Both the position numbers and the translations under genes were made by a program. Below are positions 25,719 through 32,653 of a stretch of DNA of 64,000 nt, in pieces; the first letter of the stretch is position 1, and every line of letters starts with the position of its first letter. The DNA is taken from contig CAVZEU010000001.1 in the NCBI GenBank assembly GCA_963774415.1, positions 868,001 through 932,000 of the forward strand, written 5' to 3'. Below the pieces are notes generated by a model. That model made no database searches. It saw only the letters and a list, made by a program, of their open reading frames with translations, and had not been told where the DNA came from. This DNA comes from SZUA-36 sp963774415. Its GTDB lineage: Bacteria > Pseudomonadota > Gammaproteobacteria > Xanthomonadales > SZUA-36.

Positions 25719-27500
25719 CTATTCACGCTCCATGTCTATGATACTGGCCCCGGGCGGCAATTCCTCGAGTTTTTTGTTGCGCAGGGCCTCGATGTGGCGT
25801 TTGAAATCCTCTTCGATCTTGCGCGGGATCAACTTGAACGAGGGCGTCAGCTGGTTGGCTTCCACGCTCAGTTCGGCATCGACCACCAGGGCGCCTTCGA
25901 CCCGTTCGAAGGCCGCGCCTTCGGCCTGCTCGGCGCGGATGCATTCGCCCAGGCAACCGGCGAGGTCATGGCTGCAGCCCGGGTAGACGCAGTCCGATGT
26001 GTCCAAATCGCCGCCGCTGCCGGTCCCCATCAGTTCACGGTTGGGAAATGCCAGCAGGCACGGGTGCTTCTGGCCCGAGCCGAACACGTAAGCGTACTTG
26101 ATGAACTTGCAGCGGCCGGCGATGCGGTCCTCGATCCGCGCGGGAAACACCTTTTCGCCGTTGTCGAGCTTGAACATGCGGTCGAGGCGGGAAATGATGC
26201 GCACGCCTTCTGCGGTGACTTCACCGACGTCGCCGGTGTGGAACCAGCCGTCCGTGAAGACCTTCGCGGTCGCCTCGGGCTGCCGGAAATAACCGCGCAT
26301 CACGTTCGGCCCCCGCACCAGAATCTCGTGCTCGTCGCCCAGCTTGATTTCCACCCCGGGGATCGGGAAACCGACCACGCCCGGCGTGCGCTCCAGGCTG
26401 CGCTCGGTCAGCGTGCAGCACGGCGAAGTCTCGGTCAGCCCCCAGCCTTCGACCACCGGCACGCCCTGGCTGCGGAAGATTTCCGACGTACTCAGCGGCA
26501 GCGGGGCCGCGGCAGTGAAGACGAATTGCAGGTCCGGATGGAAAAAACGCTCACGCAGCGACGGCTCGGCCAGGATCCGGCTGACGATTTCCTGGTAAAC
26601 CTTGGGCACGCTGAAATAGACATGGGGCCTGATTTCGGCAAAGTTCTGCAACAGGCGGCCGGCGTCCTTGCCGAAGGAGTCGTCGATCGCAAGGCATCCG
26701 CCCGAACGCAGTGCAAAAAAGCGTTCGAACAGGCCGCCGAAACTGTGGTGCCACGGCAGGTAGCACAAAAAGCGCATACCCGGCTGCGGCTGCCACAGGA
26801 TTTCCAGCGCTTTTTGCTGCGTCAGCAGGTTGGCGTGGGTAAGCTGTACGCCTTTCGGAAAACTGCTGGTGCCCGAGGTGAACATGATCAGCGCCAGGCG
26901 ATCCGCCGGGACATCGCGCACCCCCGCCTCGAGACGGCTATTGTCAGCCGCGGCTGCCAGCAGGTCTTCGATAAAGGTGACCTCGGCAACGCCCAGGGTC
27001 CCCAGCTTTTCCAGCAATCCGGCATCGGCGGAAGCGCGGTCGCCGTTGAGCAACAGCACGCGCCGCGGCAGGCATTTAGCGCTGAGCGCGGCGATCTTCT
27101 CGAGGTTGTCGCTGACGAGCAGGCCGACGTCGCCGAACGCGACCAGCTCCGACATCAGTTCCGGCGCATAGCCGGCAAATACCGGCACCGCCACCCTGCC
27201 GGTGGCCATCACGGCCATCTCGGCGACCAGGCGGTGATAGCCGTTGGCGGAGATGAACGCCACGCGGTTGGCGGGCGTGTCTTCATCGATGAGTTCGAGC
27301 GGCCCTGCCTGCGCCACCACGTATCCGGCCAGCTTGAGCACGTCACCGACCATCGCGGACCAGGTCCAGTAGCGGTACTCGCCGTCGCGGCGCTCCGCGA
27401 AGGCATTGAGCTCGGGATAACGGTCGCGGTTATTCAGCAGCATGCTGCCGACGTTGGGCGTGACTTTCCCCAGGGGCAATGGAGACTTGAGCCGCTGCAT
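25719..27500 (-). CDS. AMP-forming acyl/aryl-CoA ligase
   Basis: 593-residue adenylate-forming enzyme of the long-chain/aryl-CoA synthetase type. It activates a carboxylic acid with ATP and CoA. Motifs: MFTSGTSSFPKGVQLTH (A3), GWGLTETSPCCTLTE (A5), GWFHTGDVGEV and RLDRMFKLDNGEKVFP (A7-A8). The region after A8 (near VFGSGQKHPCLLAFPN) carries a Cys/Asp-containing insertion (SDCVYPGCSHDLAGCLGEC) that I do not know from typical ligases. I favour the ATG at 27500, with GAGAG eight bases upstream; a GTG at 27527 is possible. It is the first gene of the three-gene unit with the D-component and activator, so it probably supplies their CoA-ester substrate. An aromatic acid is plausible, not proven. 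Confidence 0.86.
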   Translation of the reverse strand: MQRLKSPLPLGKVTPNVGSMLLNNRDRYPELNAFAERRDGEYRYWTWSAMVGDVLKLAGYVVAQAGPLELIDEDTPANRVAFISANGYHRLVAEMAVMATGRVAVPVFAGYAPELMSELVAFGDVGLLVSDNLEKIAALSAKCLPRRVLLLNGDRASADAGLLEKLGTLGVAEVTFIEDLLAAAADNSRLEAGVRDVPADRLALIMFTSGTSSFPKGVQLTHANLLTQQKALEILWQPQPGMRFLCYLPWHHSFGGLFERFFALRSGGCLAIDDSFGKDAGRLLQNFAEIRPHVYFSVPKVYQEIVSRILAEPSLRERFFHPDLQFVFTAAAPLPLSTSEIFRSQGVPVVEGWGLTETSPCCTLTERSLERTPGVVGFPIPGVEIKLGDEHEILVRGPNVMRGYFRQPEATAKVFTDGWFHTGDVGEVTAEGVRIISRLDRMFKLDNGEKVFPARIEDRIAGRCKFIKYAYVFGSGQKHPCLLAFPNRELMGTGSGGDLDTSDCVYPGCSHDLAGCLGECIRAEQAEGAAFERVEGALVVDAELSVEANQLTPSFKLIPRKIEEDFKRHIEALRNKKLEELPPGASIIDMERE

Positions 27501-27548
27501 CTTAATTACTCTCGGCGTATCGCTCACTGTTTCAGGGACTATAGTCTA

Positions 27549-27606
27549 ACACCAAAGCGATACAAAATAAATTATATCATTTATTTTTATGTGTCACTTT
27601 TGGTGT
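27549..27606 (-). promoter_or_regulatory. Promoter and possible operator pair of the ligase operon
   Basis: On the minus strand a perfect TATAAT -10 lies at 27576-27571, with GTGACA 15 bases upstream as a -35 candidate. The promoter sits in an AT-rich pocket. It is framed by inverted ACACCAAAG (27549-27557) and CTTTTGGTGT (27597-27606), about 40 bases apart, which could be a pair of regulator half-sites. No FNR-like site is visible here. Confidence 0.5.
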
Positions 27607-27787
27607 CTCGCAAGGGCATGCCAGCCTATTGCACCCCACGTGGCGCGCCGGCGACCCGCACACGCGCACGGACCAGGCGCGGCTGCACGCGGGGCTGGGC
27701 CGAAATCGAGAGCCGGGGCCACGGGTTGAGGGCAGCTCAGGCGCGGGCGAATCTGACCAGGCCCGGGCCGGACCCTTATAATGGGGC

Positions 27788-28204
27788 ATGCTAAAGATCA
27801 ACGACAAGCTGAGTTTGCCGCTGGACGAAATCGAGCTCAGCGCGATCCGCGCCCAGGGCGCCGGCGGGCAGAACGTCAACAAGGTGGCGACGGCCATACA
27901 CCTGCGCTTCGACGTCCAGGCCTCATCGCTGCCGGCGGCGGTCAAACGCCGCTTGCTGGCTACCCACGACCGCCGCATCAGCAGCGATGGTGTCATCGTC
28001 ATCAAGGCGCAAAACCACCGCACGCAAGAGCAGAACCGCAATGAGGCGCTGGCGCGGCTGAAAGCCTTGGTCGGCACCGCCACGCGGGTGCGGCGCAAAC
28101 GCATACCGACGCGCCCCGGCAAGGCAGCCGAGCGCAGGCGCCTCGACAACAAGAAAAGACGCGGCACACTGAAGAAACTCCGCGCCAAGCCCGACACACC
28201 GTGA
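27788..28204 (+). CDS. arfB: Alternative ribosome-rescue factor ArfB
   Basis: 138-residue codon-independent peptidyl-tRNA hydrolase that frees stalled ribosomes. The catalytic GGQ is at residues 26-28 (GAGGQNVNK), followed by a compact domain and a basic C-terminal tail (KRRGTLKKLRAKP) that enters the empty mRNA channel in characterised ArfB. Standalone gene; no operon link to either side. Confidence 0.93.
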   Translation: MLKINDKLSLPLDEIELSAIRAQGAGGQNVNKVATAIHLRFDVQASSLPAAVKRRLLATHDRRISSDGVIVIKAQNHRTQEQNRNEALARLKALVGTATRVRRKRIPTRPGKAAERRRLDNKKRRGTLKKLRAKPDTP

Positions 28205-28281
28205 AGCGGTTATGCAGCGGCTGAGGAATTGACCTAGAATTGCAGTCTGGTGCAGCCACCCGAATCGCCCGGACCCAGCCG

Positions 28282-28788
28282 ATGCCGTCACTCTCGCGCC
28301 CGTTCGAAGACATACTGATCACGACCGTGGATGACGGGCCCTTTTTCGTCGACGAGTTGTTCCGCAGAAAATTCGCCCAGCCGGCGCCCGACTTCGGGCA
28401 CGCGGTCATCGCCTTCTACCGCAAAAGCCGGCAGCAATTCATGCCGGCGTGCTACGCGAATTTCCTGCCCTATGACGAGGTCATCCTGGTCGGCGGCGCG
28501 ATGACCGACGGCCGGGCTTTCGAGCAGATGGGCAACGGGCTTCCTGACCGGATCCGGGCAGCGGGCGGGATTTACTACCACGTGCTCAAATTCGCTTTCG
28601 ACCGCTTCAGGGACGAGTGCGAGGCCTACTTCGGCCACGCCGGCGATGCGCGCGCTTACGAAGTCGACCTCGAGGCCGGCTTCGAGCCAACCGGCCACCA
28701 GCACCTGATCGCGCATTTTCACAAGCCCGTCACGGCCGAGCGCAAAGCGCAGCTGATCGAGAAAATTCACGCGATCGGGCCGTTCTAG
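28282..28788 (+). CDS. Conserved hypothetical protein
   Basis: 168 residues, not recognised. A cytosolic protein without signal peptide or membrane helix; it has several paired aromatic/acidic segments (ILITTVDDGPFFVDELFRRKF, read as two parts: ILITTVDDGPFF and VDELFRRKF) and His-containing C-terminal HQHLIAHFHKP. The ATG at 28282 fits best; an earlier in-frame start at 28240 would add 14 residues. It follows arfB by 77 bases and might share its transcript. Confidence 0.65.
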   Translation: MPSLSRPFEDILITTVDDGPFFVDELFRRKFAQPAPDFGHAVIAFYRKSRQQFMPACYANFLPYDEVILVGGAMTDGRAFEQMGNGLPDRIRAAGGIYYHVLKFAFDRFRDECEAYFGHAGDARAYEVDLEAGFEPTGHQHLIAHFHKPVTAERKAQLIEKIHAIGPF

Positions 28789-28866
28789 GAGCAAGACAGC
28801 ACCAACAGCCGCCGGCAAAAAGGTGCAACGTTCAGGTTCAGGGGCGGCGGCTGCCTGCGTACGGGA

Positions 28867-28918
28867 CACGCTCAAGCCATCCGTGGACGCTCGGCATCCG
28901 TTCCCGACGGATGCACGG
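28867..28918 (-). repeat. Inverted partial copy of the 135-bp repeat
   Basis: About 52 bases matching the reverse complement of part of the tandem repeat at 38487-38756 with two mismatches by eye. It includes the 8-bp hairpin GCATCCGT-TCCCG-ACGGATGC. It lies in a 258-base gap between a hypothetical gene and the deacetylase gene, in which I see no other feature. Confidence 0.7.
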
Positions 28919-29046
28919 TCCCGCCCACAGGCAACCGTCGCCCCGGCCATCCGGTGTGCAAAATTTGCTGCCTTTATCGATGAGAGCACCCGCCGGCAGT
29001 TCAGTTCGTGTTCCCGACCCAGCGGCCCTGCTGGCAGTCTTAGGCC

Positions 29047-30066
29047 TCAGGCAAAGGCCAACATGTCTCTGAGCCCCCGCGGCGAGCGCCAGTCCCTGCC
29101 GCAGACAAAGCGCGGCAACAACCAGATATCGTCCTGCCGGCTCATGGCCCTGGCCTCGGTGCCGAAAGCCGCCCGGTATCCGTGCCGCTCGCGGTAAGCC
29201 GGCAAGTACTCCTTGACCGCATAGTCGCTGGCCCGGCCGTACGGGTAGGCGAACAGGTCAGGTCGCTTGCCGCCCAGCACGCCGGCAATGTATTCGCCGG
29301 CCCGTGCGAATTGCGCCTCGCAGTCATCAAAGCTCTTGACCGCGCTGAAATCGCCCTTGACCTGGTCCTGCTGGCTGACGCTTTTGAGCTCAGGGTGAAC
29401 ATGGTCCCAACTGTGGCAGCCGATATCGAGCAGTCCCGACGAGGCCGCCTCCGCCCACCATTCGTCGCCCCACCAGCCCTTGCCGATCATGCAACTCTCA
29501 TCCAGCGATGCGCGCGCCCGCGGCGAGGCGATGACAAAGCTGGTGGCGTGCGTTTGCTGCGCGCTATCGTGGCAGGCGTTGAAGTCCTTGAGGATATTGA
29601 TCATACCGCGCTGCATGCCGCAGGTCGGGTGATCGAGGTCGTAAAAATCGAACCAGGCGCCGTCGTCGAACGTGATCGCCACGCTGCCGCGGACCTCGTC
29701 ATCCCCGGCCAGGCCCAGGTGCCAGTCCACGGCCCGTCGCAACGGGATGACCCGGAAGCCGAGAGCGGCGATCGTCTCGAGATCGCTCGCCAGCGCCAGA
29801 TGATCGTTTTCCGCGTAGTTGTTCCTGATCACGTTCATGGCATGATAGGTGAGGACCGGAATATTCAATTCATGACCCAGGGCTCTGAAACCGGAATGGA
29901 CATTGTGCCAAAACCGCCGGCGAAATGCTGGTAAAGCAATGACAAGAGCCGCCCACGTCAGCGAGCAGCAAAGATATGGGGCGACCACTTCGCTGGAAGG
30001 CGATGTCGGCGTGGTCCCGTACGATGCTTGGGCCAGATGAGGGGAACTTGGAAGCAAGGCGTTCAT
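29047..30066 (-). CDS. Polysaccharide deacetylase (NodB-like) family protein
   Basis: 339 residues. NodB-fold metal-dependent deacetylase with ITFDDGAWFDFYDLDH (catalytic and metal Asp), CHSWDHVHP (metal His pair) and FAYPYG. The N-terminal stretch contains one hydrophobic segment (CCSLTWAALVIALPAF, about residues 33-48), so with this start it may be membrane anchored. The conserved domain begins at LNIPVLTYHAMN about 67 residues in, and a TTG there could be the true start of a soluble form; ribosome-binding sites do not settle it. Substrate unknown; family members act on peptidoglycan, chitin-like or exopolysaccharide N-acetyl groups. Confidence 0.8.
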   Translation of the reverse strand: MNALLPSSPHLAQASYGTTPTSPSSEVVAPYLCCSLTWAALVIALPAFRRRFWHNVHSGFRALGHELNIPVLTYHAMNVIRNNYAENDHLALASDLETIAALGFRVIPLRRAVDWHLGLAGDDEVRGSVAITFDDGAWFDFYDLDHPTCGMQRGMINILKDFNACHDSAQQTHATSFVIASPRARASLDESCMIGKGWWGDEWWAEAASSGLLDIGCHSWDHVHPELKSVSQQDQVKGDFSAVKSFDDCEAQFARAGEYIAGVLGGKRPDLFAYPYGRASDYAVKEYLPAYRERHGYRAAFGTEARAMSRQDDIWLLPRFVCGRDWRSPRGLRDMLAFA

Positions 30067-30142
30067 TTCACAGCACTTGAACTTGTCGTGATATCATTTT
30101 TGTTAATTCTTATGTGCAGGGTTTGGACAAGATCCAGCTGTA

Positions 30143-31192
30143 ATGGAAAATCTGCGGCGAAATTCAGAACTTAAGGGCATGTCTCCCTTGGTCACCAATG
30201 CGGTTCTCGAGGCGCAAAAAGGGGGGTTCAGAGGCAAGGATATTACACTGGTACGTGATTTACAGGATTGTTTGAACGCGGATTTGTGTGGTCTTTATTC
30301 GCTCGATAAACACCTGCGGCCAAATTTCACGCTGACGTCCCGCCCCGCAAATCATTTCCTGAAAGGTTACGAGGACTTCAGGAATCGGGACCCCATGCTG
30401 CTGCATCTGTTGCGTGGACGCCGGCGTGCCATCGATAGCGTTTCTCTGCTAGGTTTCGAGGCATGGGTGCGTCATCCCCTTAGACGGTTCATGAAAAACT
30501 GGAACCTCCAGTACAGCTTGCAAGGCGCAATATGGAATGGCGACCTGATGGTCGCAACGTTGAATTTTGCCAGGGCGGAAAGGTACGGGCCGTTTACGCC
30601 AAAGGAGGCCAACGGTGTTGAAGCGCTTTGTGACTTGATTTCATCCGAACTGTTCACGTTGCACGATGCAGGAAAGCCGCAGGTCAGCATCAAGACCGCG
30701 ATCCATTTTTCCGAGGACAGGAAGGGCACCAGTATCCACTTCATACTTTCCGATGGATCCGGAAATGTGCTGAACACGGATCTGGATCCGAAAACGGTAC
30801 ACGAAAACCTGACGCAGTATGACCTGGAAAAGAACATTACTCGTTCGATTAGTACGCTGCGCACTCAACGCCTCGCTTCGGTGGAGCGGGAGGTACTTGG
30901 AAACCAGACCGTCATCGCTAAATTGATGACCTTCAGCGTGCCCCACAGCCGTAATTTCATGACTATCGTTGTGCGGGCGACACCGGAACGCGATGTTCAC
31001 GAAGAACACTTGGCCGCGCTCGGAGCACGCAGGCGATACGTACTGGATCTCTTGGTGCGTGGGTACAGTAACAAACTCATTGCCCGCGAGATGGGCATTT
31101 CAGAAAACTCCGTCAAGGATCACGTACAACATCTTTACCGCCATTTTGGCGTGAGCCGCCGAACGGAACTTACCTGGATCCTGCACGGTTAG
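30143..31192 (+). CDS. LuxR-family transcriptional regulator
   Basis: 349 residues. The C-terminal ~60 residues are a clear LuxR/FixJ helix-turn-helix (RRYVLDLLVRGYSNKLIAREM then GISENSVKDHVQHLYRHF; shortened here). The N-terminal part looks like a GAF/PAS-like sensor rather than an autoinducer-binding domain. Codon use is AT-richer than in flanking operons. It lies upstream of an amidase, a TonB receptor and an SDR gene, and may control them; dyads at 32512-32535 and 32574-32585 are possible targets. Signal unknown. Confidence 0.85.
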   Translation: MENLRRNSELKGMSPLVTNAVLEAQKGGFRGKDITLVRDLQDCLNADLCGLYSLDKHLRPNFTLTSRPANHFLKGYEDFRNRDPMLLHLLRGRRRAIDSVSLLGFEAWVRHPLRRFMKNWNLQYSLQGAIWNGDLMVATLNFARAERYGPFTPKEANGVEALCDLISSELFTLHDAGKPQVSIKTAIHFSEDRKGTSIHFILSDGSGNVLNTDLDPKTVHENLTQYDLEKNITRSISTLRTQRLASVEREVLGNQTVIAKLMTFSVPHSRNFMTIVVRATPERDVHEEHLAALGARRRYVLDLLVRGYSNKLIAREMGISENSVKDHVQHLYRHFGVSRRTELTWILHG

Positions 31193-31297
31193 GCCTGACG
31201 ACACTCAGCACTCGCCTGGCCTGGATCCAGGCTTTTGCTCCAGCGGCCCAGGAAAAATCGCCGCACGCAGGTAATACGCTTTAGGATTACCGCGCTT

Positions 31298-31331
31298 AAA
31301 AAGGCAGCGCTGCAACTGATGTTGCAGCGCC
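31298..31331 (-). terminator. Intrinsic terminator of the nitrilase gene
   Basis: Perfect 10-bp stem GCGCTGCAAC/GTTGCAGCGC with loop TGAT; on the minus strand it is followed by CTTTTTAAG, giving a U-tract. It lies 30 bases beyond the stop of the minus-strand nitrilase-family gene and between two convergent genes. Confidence 0.85.
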
Positions 31332-31360
31332 TATCCTAAACGCCCAGTGAATGCCTTCGC

Positions 31361-32449
31361 TTAGTCCTGCATATAGGTCGGTTTTTTCCAAATGCCTCGC
31401 TCTTGCATACGATCGATTGCAGCGCGAAAAAGCTCGTCGTTCTCGGCATGTTTAAGCGGTGCCTTGAGTAAGCAGTTGTTACTCTCATAGGACGGCTGGT
31501 CGTAAATCACACGAAACTGTTCGGTACGCAAATCCTTTAGCCAGTTGCCCCAAAGCGAACGGGCGCGATACTGACGCAAGGCTTCGATATCAATGATACC
31601 GCCGGCGTACGAAGCTGTTCCACCGGCCTCGTGACAGGAGATTATTTGTCCCTGGTAGTCCACGATCATCGATTTACCACCAAAAGTATCCAGTGCAAAC
31701 TTGGTATCCGGCGTTGGGAAGTATGAGGCAGGGTTGGGCGCAATGACAAAGACGGTGTTATCAAGCGCTCTTGCGCGATTCTGAATTTCCCACAACCCAT
31801 TGGCAACATAAGGTTCCGGATAGCTCGGGCGATAAATTATTTCGGCACCATTCATGGCGAGGCCACGCGCAGTTTCCGGGTAGCTACCCTCCATGCAGAT
31901 CACGCAGCCAAGCCGCCCGATATCGGTGTCAACCACGGGATAGAAAGCATCCAGACCTGTTCCGTATATCGCGGTCCATTTATCCCACACATCATGCGGG
32001 ACCGTCGAATGTTCCCGAGCGAAGACCTGGAGCTTGTAGTGTGTATGGATCACTTCTCCTTCGGGACTGATAACAAAGGCCGCATTGAAAAAGCGCTTGG
32101 GAAATTCGGGATGACGGGCCTTGGCCTGCGCAATAATGTAGGTCTTGCATTCCTTGGCAAGACTCCCGAGCGCTTTCGTTTCCGGCCCTGGAATGTCGAT
32201 AGCCATGTTTTCGACGTAATACTCATGGTCCCAATCGAAGATTTCATCGGTAAACCCTTGCAGGGCCCCTTCCGGAATGGCGAGCAAACGTACCGGAAGA
32301 TCGATGTCGCTCAGCCAAATTGCAGCGTAAGACAATTCAGCGATGTGCTCAATATTGACCATAATATCTGCGCGCTTATGAGCGCCCCGCATGACCGGCT
32401 GCAATGCCAGCGCCATGTATTGTTCGATAGGGTGTTTGGTTTCCATCAT
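31361..32449 (-). CDS. Nitrilase-superfamily amidohydrolase
   Basis: 362 residues, carbon-nitrogen hydrolase fold with catalytic Glu60 (AIPEGAL), Lys139 (HYKLQVF) and Cys185 (CVICMEGSYPE). The overall layout, with a long C-terminal extension after the core, resembles aliphatic amidase/formamidase-type members more than true nitrilases; a carbamoyl or amide substrate is the best guess. Two adjacent ATG codons (32449 and 32446) both suit the AAGGA upstream. The gene diverges from a TonB receptor across a 204-base region with palindromes. AT-richer than surrounding catabolic genes. Confidence 0.87.
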   Translation of the reverse strand: MMETKHPIEQYMALALQPVMRGAHKRADIMVNIEHIAELSYAAIWLSDIDLPVRLLAIPEGALQGFTDEIFDWDHEYYVENMAIDIPGPETKALGSLAKECKTYIIAQAKARHPEFPKRFFNAAFVISPEGEVIHTHYKLQVFAREHSTVPHDVWDKWTAIYGTGLDAFYPVVDTDIGRLGCVICMEGSYPETARGLAMNGAEIIYRPSYPEPYVANGLWEIQNRARALDNTVFVIAPNPASYFPTPDTKFALDTFGGKSMIVDYQGQIISCHEAGGTASYAGGIIDIEALRQYRARSLWGNWLKDLRTEQFRVIYDQPSYESNNCLLKAPLKHAENDELFRAAIDRMQERGIWKKPTYMQD

Positions 32450-32511
32450 TGCGATCCTTGAGTAGTGCCAGGTTGTCAGCTTAGCAAGCTACAAAATTCC
32501 CTCAACGCGTG

Positions 32512-32535
32512 ACAACCACCCATGCGGGTAGTTGT
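32512..32535. promoter_or_regulatory. Dyad in the nitrilase/receptor divergent region
   Basis: Two half-sites, ACAAC-C-ACCC and GGGT-A-GTTGT, form a 24-base dyad around ATGC with one mismatched pair. Size and symmetry suit a dimeric regulator such as the LuxR-type protein encoded at 30143; this is an inference. Confidence 0.35.
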
Positions 32536-32573
32536 AGTACCCAAGTTAACCGTGACTAACTAAATGCAAGACG

Positions 32574-32585
32574 CGCAAATTTGCG
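32574..32585. promoter_or_regulatory. Perfect 12-bp palindrome upstream of TonB receptor
   Basis: CGCAAATTTGCG is a perfect palindrome about 69 bases before the receptor start codon. It is a candidate operator; the binding protein is unknown. Confidence 0.35.
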
Positions 32586-32653
32586 ATACGTGGAAGCCTG
32601 TCCTTTGAACCCATTCGTTCTAAGGCAACAAAGCACTTCTGGAGGATAACGAT

